This document shows, piece by piece, positions 42,556-50,291 of a DNA stretch of 64,000 bases. The translations under genes and the position numbers were made by a program. The DNA is from SSC4 sp964443225. GTDB taxonomy: Bacteria > Chloroflexota > Anaerolineae > SSC4 > Amarolineaceae. The first letter of the stretch is position 1; every line of letters starts with the position of its first letter. The DNA lies in contig CAYUCC010000001.1 in the NCBI GenBank assembly GCA_964443225.1, positions 1-64,000 on the forward strand, given 5' to 3'. Below the pieces are notes generated by a model, which was given only the letters and a program-made list of their open reading frames with translations, searched no databases and was not told the origin of the DNA.

Positions 42556-43983
42556 ATGACACGCCTATTCGTTCTCAGCACACTGCTGCTCCTCACCGGG
42601 CTCCTGTCGCTGGTGGCTACCGCCCAGTCGGTAGAACCGCGTGACCGCGCACCTGCGCGCCACCAGGACGAACCCCTGCCGCTCTACAACGGCGATTTCG
42701 AGATCGGTTTCATGCCGGTGACGATTGGCGGCGGCGCCGGCGAGGTCGGCACGGGCTGGACACCCTTCGTAACCAACGGCGCACCCTATTTCCTGGCAGG
42801 CCAGATTTCACCACCCCTCAACCGGTGGCAGGTGCTGCATGGACCCGCCGGTGCGTACGATGCGGGGATTTACCAACGGGTCGGCGGTGTATCTTTTGGT
42901 GATACACTGCGGGCACACGTCCGCGTCTATTTGCCGCCGGCGTTCGATGGTATCACCAAAACGATTGGGATCGATCCCCTCGGCGGCCTCGATCCCCGGG
43001 CCCCCTCGATCGTCTGGAGCCAACGCGGCAGCGGCCGCCCCTGGCACACACTCAGCGTGACTGCGACCGCCGCAGCAACCCAAACCACGGTCTTCGTGCG
43101 GGTTCAGCAGCCGGCCGACGTCACCCCGATCTACGTGGGTCTGGACGATGTATCCCTGGCACGCGTACGGCGTGGGGTGAACCAGTACTTCCCCCTGCTG
43201 CTGACGCCGTCGAACACACTCGCGACCACGTGGCAGTACCACGTGTCGGACATCATCACCGGCACGACGTCCTGTACCTCCACCGGCATGCGTGGCACGA
43301 TCATGGCGGCCAACGGTGTGCCCCAGGCTGGGGTGCGCGTGGCGGTGTGGCCGGCGACGGCACCGGGTCAGCCGCACCTGTCGGCGCCGACGGGCAGTGA
43401 TGGCCGCTGGCAGGTGGTGCTCAACGCCAGCGCGCCCGAAGCCGGGCGCTGGCAACTGGCAGTGGTGAATGACGCCGGTCAGGTCATTTCCCCGATTGTG
43501 GGCGAAATTGCCTACGCCGACCTGAGCCCCATCGTCGAAGCGCCGGGCGTGCCCACCCATGCCGACTGTATCAACGGCCATCAGTGGCTGCACATCGATT
43601 TTGCAGCCCGTACCACGTTTCCCGAATACACCCTGGCTTCGGTGCGCTACATTTCGTGCCTGGATAATCACCTCGACCACAACATTCGGCTGTGGGTCAT
43701 CGACCAGGCCGGCGTGGGGCAGGCGGGCACCATGGTGCGGTTCCAGGAGATCGGCGGGTACATCACGGACGTGCGCACCGGCGCCGATCCCTTCAAACCT
43801 CCTGGTTACATCGACTTTCCGATTTTTCGACGCCAGGAATGGACGACACGCGTGCTGGATGGGTCATCGGACGTGGCTAACGGTATGAGCAGCACGACAC
43901 CGCCTATCATCGAGCCGTGCGCGGGTAACACGTGGGGACACTATTCGTACGAGGTGGTCTACCAACACCGGCGCAGCCAGTAG
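42556..43983 (+). CDS. Secreted protein of unknown function
   Basis: A 475-residue protein with a clear signal peptide (MTRLFVLSTLLLLTGLLSLV, cleavage near ATAQS). Residues 35-200 look like a carbohydrate-binding-type beta sandwich (NGDFEIGFMPV...GTGWTPF...YQRVGGVSFGDTLRAHVRVYLPP). Residues 240-310 read as a carboxypeptidase regulatory-like fold (GMRGTIMAANGVPQAGVRVAVW...GSDGRWQVVL). Several Cys pairs lie in the last third. No catalytic motif. It could bind surface glycans, which is inference. No good ribosome site is visible. Confidence 0.7.
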   Translation: MTRLFVLSTLLLLTGLLSLVATAQSVEPRDRAPARHQDEPLPLYNGDFEIGFMPVTIGGGAGEVGTGWTPFVTNGAPYFLAGQISPPLNRWQVLHGPAGAYDAGIYQRVGGVSFGDTLRAHVRVYLPPAFDGITKTIGIDPLGGLDPRAPSIVWSQRGSGRPWHTLSVTATAAATQTTVFVRVQQPADVTPIYVGLDDVSLARVRRGVNQYFPLLLTPSNTLATTWQYHVSDIITGTTSCTSTGMRGTIMAANGVPQAGVRVAVWPATAPGQPHLSAPTGSDGRWQVVLNASAPEAGRWQLAVVNDAGQVISPIVGEIAYADLSPIVEAPGVPTHADCINGHQWLHIDFAARTTFPEYTLASVRYISCLDNHLDHNIRLWVIDQAGVGQAGTMVRFQEIGGYITDVRTGADPFKPPGYIDFPIFRRQEWTTRVLDGSSDVANGMSSTTPPIIEPCAGNTWGHYSYEVVYQHRRSQ

Positions 43984-44049
43984 AAACAGGCACGACCACA
44001 CCGTGCACTTGCCACGGTCATCACAAAGGTTCGCCCGGCGAGGAGAAAC

Positions 44050-45138
44050 ATGGTTAAAGAGACTGTCGGTTACGTTGAGCTGGAATGGACGTGCAAACGC
44101 TGCGGCAGCAAGAACCCGGGAACGGTCAAAACCTGCAAGAGCTGTGGTGCCGCCATGGAGACCACAGACCAGTTCGAGCTGTCTGCCGATCAGGAACTGA
44201 TCACCGACGAGGCGGCCCTGGCCAAAGCCAAAGCAGGCCCCGACATCCACTGTGCGTTTTGTGGCACCCGCAACGCCGGTGACGCCAAACTCTGCAAGCA
44301 GTGTGGCGCCGACTTGACCCAGGGCAAGGCGCGCGAAACCGGCCAGGTCGTCGGCGCGCTGCAAACAGGCCCTGTCCCTGACGTCACCTGCCCATACTGC
44401 GGCACCGTCAATCCGGGAAAAGCCAAAAAGTGCAAACAGTGCGGCAGCACCCTGGTCAAACAGCCAGCGCCACCGGTGCCCGTGCCTGCCGCCCGACCAC
44501 AGCCGGCGGCGAATTCACGGATGTGGCTGTTGGTGGTTGGGGCTCTGATCGCCCTCTGCGTGCTTGCAGCCATTTTCTTCGTCGTCCAGGGCAGCCGGAC
44601 CGAAAGTAACCTGGCCACGGTGACCGGGGTGAGCTGGCAGCGGACACTGCCGATCCTGGGTCTCGTGCCGGTGACACGCGAAACCTGGGAGGATGAAATC
44701 CCGTCGGACAGCCAGGCCGAACAGTGCAGCGACCGGGTGCGCAGCGTGCAAGACTCACCCGCACCCAATGCGCGTAAGGTCTGCGGGACACCGTACGTGG
44801 TCGACCAGGGCAGCGGTGTGGGCGAGGTGGTGCAGGATTGCCAATACGAAGTGTACGATGCCTGGTGTACCTACGTCACGACCGAATGGTCCGTGGTCAA
44901 TACGCTGGTGGCCCAGGGGAACGACCTGCAGCCCACCTGGCCCGATTCACGCCTGGGCACCGATCAGCGCCTGGGGGACGGCCAGGAAACCTACGTCGTC
45001 GTGTTCAATGCCGATGACGGACAGATTCGTTACCGTGTTCCGAGCGAACAGGCCTTCCGCCAGTTCGAGCCTGGCACCCGCTGGAGAATCACCGTCAATG
45101 GCTTTGGGGACGTAACGGGCGTCGAGCCCGCGCCCTGA
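44050..45138 (+). CDS. Triple zinc-ribbon membrane protein
   Basis: A 362-residue protein with three zinc ribbons of the CxxCG...CxxCG kind: CKRCGSKNPGTVKTCKSCG (about 15-33), CAFCGTRNAGDAKLCKQCG (about 75-93) and CPYCGTVNPGKAKKCKQCG (about 114-133). A membrane helix follows (about 158-180, MWLLVVGALIALCVLAAIFF), then a 180-residue extracellular part with WQRTLPIL, four Cys and WRITVNGFGDV. Cytoplasmic ribbons plus an outside domain suggest a scaffold or sensor. GAGGAG lies before the ATG. Function unknown. Confidence 0.85.
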   Translation: MVKETVGYVELEWTCKRCGSKNPGTVKTCKSCGAAMETTDQFELSADQELITDEAALAKAKAGPDIHCAFCGTRNAGDAKLCKQCGADLTQGKARETGQVVGALQTGPVPDVTCPYCGTVNPGKAKKCKQCGSTLVKQPAPPVPVPAARPQPAANSRMWLLVVGALIALCVLAAIFFVVQGSRTESNLATVTGVSWQRTLPILGLVPVTRETWEDEIPSDSQAEQCSDRVRSVQDSPAPNARKVCGTPYVVDQGSGVGEVVQDCQYEVYDAWCTYVTTEWSVVNTLVAQGNDLQPTWPDSRLGTDQRLGDGQETYVVVFNADDGQIRYRVPSEQAFRQFEPGTRWRITVNGFGDVTGVEPAP

Positions 45139-45152
45139 GAAGGGGTTGCTGC

Positions 45153-45740
45153 ATGCCACTGGCCGATGCTGTCCGCTGGAACCAACGATACCTGGAACAG
45201 ACCCGTGCCACCTTTGCGGCGCCGCGACCTTTCCTACTGGAACAGGCCGCCCTGCTGCCGGCACAAGGGCTGGCGTTGGATCTGGCCATGGGACCCGGTG
45301 GCAATGCGGCCTTCCTGGCGGCGCGCGGCCTGCGGGTGGTGGGCGTCGACATCGCCGATGTTGCGGTGCGCCAGGCAAAAGCACGCCTGCCGCAGCTCAT
45401 GGCTGTGATCGCTGACCTGTATCAGTTCGAGCTGCCGGTCGCCACGTTCGACGTCGTGCTCGATTTTTACTTCCTGCAGCGCGACCTCTGGCCCCAGATG
45501 TCGCGTGCCCTGCGGCCCGGTGGTCTGTTGATCATGGAGACGCTGACCCACGCCCAGCGAATTTGCCAACCCGATATCGACCCCCATTACCTGCTGCAGC
45601 CGGGCGAGCTGCGCTGTGCCTTTGGCAACCTGGAGATTCTGACCTACCGTGAAGGTTGGACCGCGGGTGACCATGGTCACCGGCGCGCCGTGGCCAGTCT
45701 GGTGGCACGTGCACCGGTGTCACCAGGCTGTAATGGGTAG
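45153..45740 (+). CDS. Class I SAM-dependent methyltransferase
   Basis: A 195-residue enzyme with the SAM site LALDLAMGPGGNAAFLAARG (about 42-61), VVGVDIADVAV for the ribose Asp, and FDVVLDFYFLQRDL for motif IV. It resembles TehB/thiopurine-type small methyltransferases. AGAAGGGG lies before the ATG, 14 bases after the zinc-ribbon gene, so they may share a transcript. The substrate is unknown. Confidence 0.88.
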   Translation: MPLADAVRWNQRYLEQTRATFAAPRPFLLEQAALLPAQGLALDLAMGPGGNAAFLAARGLRVVGVDIADVAVRQAKARLPQLMAVIADLYQFELPVATFDVVLDFYFLQRDLWPQMSRALRPGGLLIMETLTHAQRICQPDIDPHYLLQPGELRCAFGNLEILTYREGWTAGDHGHRRAVASLVARAPVSPGCNG

Positions 45741-45797
45741 CCCAGGCACAGGAATTGGGGCAAGGATGCCCTGTGGTATCGAAAGGGAACAGATTCG

Positions 45798-47066
45798 ATG
45801 ACGTCAGATTTCACGCGACCACCCACTCAGCCGGATCATTCACCCGTCACGCCGGCCGAACCGGCTCCCCCGGACCCACAGGCAGCTCACGATCATGCAG
45901 GTCATGATGATCATGACCACGACCATGCGCATGCCCATGACGATCATGACCACGCACATCCCTACGACGACCACGACCATGCGCATGCCCATGACGATCA
46001 TGACCACGCACATCCCCACGGCGACCACGACCATGAACACGACCCTGCGCATGCCCACGGCGCAGGTGGACATGACGGCCTGCGCGGTTGGCTGGCCAGT
46101 TTCTTCCACGTGCACGGCCACGATCATGACACGGCCCTGTCGACCGCTTCGATTCTCGAAACGAGTGCGCAGGGCATCCGCGCCCTGGCCATTTCGCTGG
46201 TCAGCCTGTTCGCGACCGCCGTCTTGCAGATCGTCATCGTCGTGCTCAGCGGCAGTGTCGCGTTGTTGGCCGACACCATTCACAACTTCGCCGATGCTTC
46301 GACGGCAATTCCACTCTGGATTGCGTTTGCGCTCAACCGCCGCACTGCGTCGCGCGGCTTCACGTACCGTTATGGTAAAGCCGAGGACCTGGCCGGTGCG
46401 TTCGTTGTGGTGGTGATTGCGTTCAGCGCGGTGCTGGTCTTCTACGAGTCGTTCAAAAAACTATTGGACCCGGTTGCGCCCAGCAATCTTGGTTGGGTCG
46501 CCGCCGCGGCCGTGATCGGGTTTCTGGGGAATGAAATCGCGGCCTGGGTACGCATCCGCACCGGACGACGCATCGGCTCGGCGGCCCTGATTGCCGACGG
46601 CATGCATGCCCGCGTCGATGGCCTGACTTCACTGGCTGTGCTGGTGGGTACGATAGGGGTGTGGTTGGGCTTTCCTTTGGCCGACCCAATCGTCGGTTTG
46701 TTGATTGGTGTGGCTATCCTCTTCATCCTGCGCGATTCGGTCCGCACCATTTGGCAGCGGCTGATGGATGCCGTAGACCCCAAGCTGGTCGATCTCATGG
46801 AAGAGACCGCGGCGGCGGTGCCGGGTGTGCACGGGGTACAGGAACCGCGTTTGCGGTGGATCGGTCACGCGCTCTGGGGAGAACTGCAGATCCAAGTCGA
46901 CGGCGATCTCCCAACCGTGGCCAGCCACCAGATCGCCGAAGAGGTGCGTCACAACCTGTTCCACGCGCTGCCGCGTCTGCGCTCGATCACGGTCCACGTC
47001 GACCCGCATCCCGACGGGCATCCCGATCTCAATCACCAGCTCACGGCGCATCACGGGATCGCGTGA
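45798..47066 (+). CDS. Cation diffusion facilitator transporter with His-rich N-terminus
   Basis: A 422-residue zinc-type CDF exporter. The first 100 residues are a His/Asp-rich region made of 18-residue repeats (HAHDDHDHAHPYDDHDHA and similar), likely metal-binding. Six helices follow (about 130-330), with the two HxxxD sites ADTIHNFADAST and ADGMHARVDGLTS that form the zinc site, and a cytoplasmic C-terminal domain with HVDPHPDGHPD. At DNA level the His region is a 54-bp tandem repeat (45918-45971, 45972-46025 and a partial third copy). Its 3' end overlaps that of holA by 16 bases. Confidence 0.94.
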   Translation: MTSDFTRPPTQPDHSPVTPAEPAPPDPQAAHDHAGHDDHDHDHAHAHDDHDHAHPYDDHDHAHAHDDHDHAHPHGDHDHEHDPAHAHGAGGHDGLRGWLASFFHVHGHDHDTALSTASILETSAQGIRALAISLVSLFATAVLQIVIVVLSGSVALLADTIHNFADASTAIPLWIAFALNRRTASRGFTYRYGKAEDLAGAFVVVVIAFSAVLVFYESFKKLLDPVAPSNLGWVAAAAVIGFLGNEIAAWVRIRTGRRIGSAALIADGMHARVDGLTSLAVLVGTIGVWLGFPLADPIVGLLIGVAILFILRDSVRTIWQRLMDAVDPKLVDLMEETAAAVPGVHGVQEPRLRWIGHALWGELQIQVDGDLPTVASHQIAEEVRHNLFHALPRLRSITVHVDPHPDGHPDLNHQLTAHHGIA

Positions 47067-48112
47067 GTACGTGCGCTCAACCCGGCCACGAGCAGGTCGA
47101 GGGCGACGCGGTCCTCCATCTGGCCCGTTTTGATGACGATGTCGGTCTCGAGCAGGTCCACCAGCACCTGTTCGAGTGTCGCGAGGCGATAACGCTGCGC
47201 CGGCAGCCATGATTTTTTGACCGTATACGGCTTCTGCTTCAGCGTGCTGGCGACTTCGTCCTGACTCAGTCCCTGCGCGGCCAGCTCGTTGATCTGCAGC
47301 AGCAGCCGGTACTGCCAGGCGATCATACCCAGGATCGCAAGCGGTGCCTCGCCCGCCTGCAGCAGCTCCTGCAGCACACGCACGGCCTGTTTCCCATCAC
47401 CTGCCGCCAGGGCTTCGACCATCGTAAACACGCTGGCCTCACGCACGGCGCTCACCAGCAGCCGCACATCGGCGACCTGGACAGTCTGCGCCGGGCCGGC
47501 ATAGGTCTGCAGCTTGCGCAGTTCCTGATCGATCAAACGCAGGTTGTCGCCAATCATGTCGGCCAGGGCTTGGACGGCAGCGGGCTCGATTTTCATTTTG
47601 TGCTGGCGGGCGCGGCGAACCGTCCAATCACGCAGCCACTCGTCCTGTTTCCACCAGGGACCCTCGTACTGGCAGACGGTGATTTGGGCCTTGCCCGTGG
47701 CCACCAGCTGCTCCAGCAGTTTGTAGAGTGCATCCTGTTTGCGCACCAGCGCAGCTTCCAGCAGCACCAGGTCGGTGAAATCGGGCAATGCGGGCAGGTA
47801 GGTCAGAAGTCCTGCCTGCAAGGCCGTAGATGCCAGGGATTCCTCAGCGCGCTCGCTCCCGGGGGTCGTTGTGCGTGCCCGCGACGGTTTGCGATCCAGG
47901 GCGGCCCACAGACTGCGCACGATCACGAGGCGACGTGGTGCCAGAAAGGGTACCACATCGCAGGCATCGTGCAGGGCGGCCAGTGACAGGCGCGCGCCTT
48001 CGAGTTCGCTCGTGTTGAGTTCGACGAACTCACGTGCACCAAGCGCCGCCTTCAGACTGGCCAGCGCCTCGGCGCGCAGGAATTCCTGGTCACCGTGAAT
48101 CAGGTGAATCAT
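47051..48112 (-). CDS. holA: DNA polymerase III delta subunit
   Basis: A 353-residue clamp-loader subunit. It starts MIHLIHGDQEFLRAEALASL and has the family pattern: ALHDACDVVPFLAPRRLVIVR, LVLLEA, IEPAAVQALADMIGDNLRLIDQELRKL (about 185-212), and SVFTMVEALAAGDGKQAVRVLQELLQAGEAPLAILGMIAWQYRLLLQ in the C-terminal collar. In the clamp loader it opens the beta ring. The ATG overlaps the stop codon of the DUF6391 gene (ATGA); a longer frame to 48298 lies over that gene and is not used. Confidence 0.94.
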   Translation of the reverse strand: MIHLIHGDQEFLRAEALASLKAALGAREFVELNTSELEGARLSLAALHDACDVVPFLAPRRLVIVRSLWAALDRKPSRARTTTPGSERAEESLASTALQAGLLTYLPALPDFTDLVLLEAALVRKQDALYKLLEQLVATGKAQITVCQYEGPWWKQDEWLRDWTVRRARQHKMKIEPAAVQALADMIGDNLRLIDQELRKLQTYAGPAQTVQVADVRLLVSAVREASVFTMVEALAAGDGKQAVRVLQELLQAGEAPLAILGMIAWQYRLLLQINELAAQGLSQDEVASTLKQKPYTVKKSWLPAQRYRLATLEQVLVDLLETDIVIKTGQMEDRVALDLLVAGLSARTHAIP

Positions 48113-48621
48113 GCCGCAGCCAACTCGACGAAGTGCACCATGACCGGACCCAGGTTGCGCCGACGGGTCACGCTGGCCAGGCGAATGCCTGCCACCTGTG
48201 CCGACGTCGTGATGTGTGCCTGCAGCGCACGTCCCAACGGCTGCGCCGCGAACAAAGCCAGCGTGGCCGCCACGGTGACCAGGGGAAACTGCTCCCACCA
48301 GGGCCGCTGTTGATCGCCCAGCCGGCTCGCCATCCAGGCGGCGACGCCAGCCAGGACGCCGGATGTTACAAAATTCGTGCCGCAGTTGGGATGGATCACC
48401 AGGTTCGTATCGCCGGCGTTCAGGCGTCGCAGCGCCTCGTTGACGGCGTCGGTCAGCTCACTGTCGGTGGTGTCGCCCAGCACCAAAAAACCGCGGTGGT
48501 TGCTGCGTGCCACCAGGCGCCGGTCGGGCTGGCGGCGGCTCAACATGTAGACCGTTGCATGTTCGATGCCGTGGTTGCGACGGGTGGCCGCCACCAGCGG
48601 CACGTTCTCAAGGATGTTCAT
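48109..48621 (-). CDS. DUF6391-like membrane protein
   Basis: A 170-residue protein starting MNILENVPLVAATRRNHGIEHATVYMLS, the pattern I associate with DUF6391, known from Cyanobacteria and Chloroflexota. A segment with HPNCGTNFVTSGVLAGVAAW (about 88-107) leads into one or two weak helices. Conserved His and Cys residues could bind a metal. GGAGCAACGGA precedes the ATG. It is coupled to holA by a four-base overlap. Function unknown. Confidence 0.72.
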   Translation of the reverse strand: MNILENVPLVAATRRNHGIEHATVYMLSRRQPDRRLVARSNHRGFLVLGDTTDSELTDAVNEALRRLNAGDTNLVIHPNCGTNFVTSGVLAGVAAWMASRLGDQQRPWWEQFPLVTVAATLALFAAQPLGRALQAHITTSAQVAGIRLASVTRRRNLGPVMVHFVELAAA

Positions 48622-48668
48622 TCCGTTGCTCCGTATCACGTCAGGCCTGCAAAAGAACAACTTCGTAT

Positions 48669-49427
48669 TTATGGGTGCTTGCGGGCAATACACAACAGGG
48701 ACTGGCCGGCCGGCACGTCCCACAGCCGCCGCAGCGTACGCTCCGCTGCAATCAGCAGCGGTGCCAGGTCATTGAACAGACGCAGCTGACCCTGCGGCAG
48801 CAGCTGGCGGTGGAGCACCCGGCTGTTGAGCCACCACCCCGGGATACCCGCCAGGTTCAGGTAGCTCAGGCGTTGGGGCTCGAAACCGGCATCGGTCACG
48901 CGTTTGGCCAGGGTGGCCCGCTCATAACGACGATAATGCCCCAGCGCCCGGTCGAGTGTCCCGAACATGTAGGCACCAGCGGGCACAAACAGAAGCAGAT
49001 GCCCACCTGGCTCAAGGCACTGGAACATGTGCTGCAACGCTACCGCATCGTTTTCGATGTGCTCCAACACATTGAGACAAACCACCGTGTCGAGGGGGTA
49101 TGCGGCCAGCTGTTCGACGGTGTCGGGGGCTGTGATATCACCCAGGCACGTGTGCAGGTTGGACACACCGGCGAAAGCGTCTGCCACCAAAGCAACCGAG
49201 CCAGGCAGACGGTCGAGCGCAATGACGCGTTCCGCATTCAAAAAATACCGCGTCATATTGCCGATCCCGCAGCCAACCTCCAGCACGATGCGGCCGACGT
49301 ACGGGGCAATTTCGGTATAGATCCAGCGGTTGTAGCGATCGACACTCGCCATGCGCCGCAGTGTTTCACGGCCAATCGGGTCGTCGGGTTCGGTCACGTG
49401 CTGGGGATCGACGGCAGTCGGCGCCAC
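48669..49427 (-). CDS. Class I SAM-dependent methyltransferase
   Basis: A 252-residue enzyme with IVLEVGCGIGNMTRYFLNAERVIALD (about 46-71), the SAM-binding motif I, then LDTVVCLNVLEHIENDAVAL for motif IV and GGHLLLFVPAG for motif V. The layout is that of Methyltransf_11/UbiE-like enzymes found in polysaccharide or lipid gene groups. It begins six bases after the glycosyltransferase stop. The substrate is likely a glycan or polyprenol intermediate, by context only. Confidence 0.9.
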   Translation of the reverse strand: MAPTAVDPQHVTEPDDPIGRETLRRMASVDRYNRWIYTEIAPYVGRIVLEVGCGIGNMTRYFLNAERVIALDRLPGSVALVADAFAGVSNLHTCLGDITAPDTVEQLAAYPLDTVVCLNVLEHIENDAVALQHMFQCLEPGGHLLLFVPAGAYMFGTLDRALGHYRRYERATLAKRVTDAGFEPQRLSYLNLAGIPGWWLNSRVLHRQLLPQGQLRLFNDLAPLLIAAERTLRRLWDVPAGQSLLCIARKHP

Positions 49428-49433
49428 GCTGGC

Positions 49434-50147
49434 TTAGTCCACAAAACGATACTTGATCAAGGCCCACAGCGCGGGCAAACCGTCGCGCCACGCGCTGATC
49501 TTTTTGCCCTCGTCCAGATCGCGTCCGCTGTACGAGATGGGGACTTCGAAGACGCGGTAGCCGCGTTTGAGCACCTTGGCCGTTATCTCCGGCTCGAAGT
49601 CGAACCGGTTCGAACGGATACGGATGTTGCGCAGGACCTCGACGCGAAACACCTTGTAACAGGTCTCCATGTCGGTCAAAATGGTGTTGTACAGAACGTT
49701 GGTGATCAGCGTGAGGAACTTGTTGCCCAACATGTGCAAAAAATTGAAGGCGCGGTGCGGTCCCATGAAACGGGAACCATAGACCACGTCGGCTTTGCCA
49801 TCCAGGATCGGCTGCAGCAGGACGACGTAATCGCGCGGGTCGTATTCGAGGTCCGCATCCTGGATGACGATCAGGTCACCGTTGGCATGACCCAGTCCGG
49901 TTCGGATGGCAGCCCCTTTGCCCTGGTTCTGGTGATGCAGGACGATCTTGACACCGGGCAGGTCTTGCCGCCCGAGGCTGTGCAAAACCTCACGCGTGCC
50001 GTCGGTCGAACCATCGTCGACCAGAATGAGTTCCTTGGTGATGCCATCGAGGTCGACAGCCAGCACGCGGCGCACAATCTCCTCGACGGTCTGGCGTTCG
50101 TTGTAGACCGGCATGATGATGCAAAGTTTGTGAGTTCCTTGAGTCAC
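49434..50147 (-). CDS. Family 2 glycosyltransferase (dolichol-phosphate mannosyltransferase-like)
   Basis: A 237-residue GT-A enzyme: CIIMPVYNERQTVEEIV, LILVDDGSTDGTREVL with the DDGS nucleotide site, QNQGKGAAIRTGLGHANGD, and the metal motif IQDADLEYDP. DMETCYKVFR and FEPEITAKVLKRGYRVFEVP are typical of polyprenyl-phosphate sugar synthases. It would make a sugar-polyprenol for the GT39-type protein encoded upstream. The start is uncertain: GTG at 50147 gives the family-like start and lies 15 bases after GGAGGGA; a GTG at 50180 would be at the predicted first base of the mRNA. Confidence 0.9.
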   Translation of the reverse strand: MTQGTHKLCIIMPVYNERQTVEEIVRRVLAVDLDGITKELILVDDGSTDGTREVLHSLGRQDLPGVKIVLHHQNQGKGAAIRTGLGHANGDLIVIQDADLEYDPRDYVVLLQPILDGKADVVYGSRFMGPHRAFNFLHMLGNKFLTLITNVLYNTILTDMETCYKVFRVEVLRNIRIRSNRFDFEPEITAKVLKRGYRVFEVPISYSGRDLDEGKKISAWRDGLPALWALIKYRFVD

Positions 50148-50186
50148 AGAAAAAAAATGTATCCCTCCGGTTGTTTTCACGGATTG

Positions 50187-50215
50187 ATCTTAGCACAGGC
50201 GGCAACGCCCGTCAA
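50187..50215 (-). promoter_or_regulatory. Promoter for the glycosyltransferase-methyltransferase-holA run
   Basis: On the minus strand TTGACG (50210-50215), 17 bases, TGCTAAGAT (-10 at 50187-50192 with extended TG). It gives an internal start after the large membrane glycosyltransferase gene. Confidence 0.65.
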
Positions 50216-50291
50216 AGGTGCGGGGAGTGGTTGGAACTTGAACAGCGCCATACGCCCTCCGCCGCAGGGTCAGATTTGGCGCAAATTGGCG

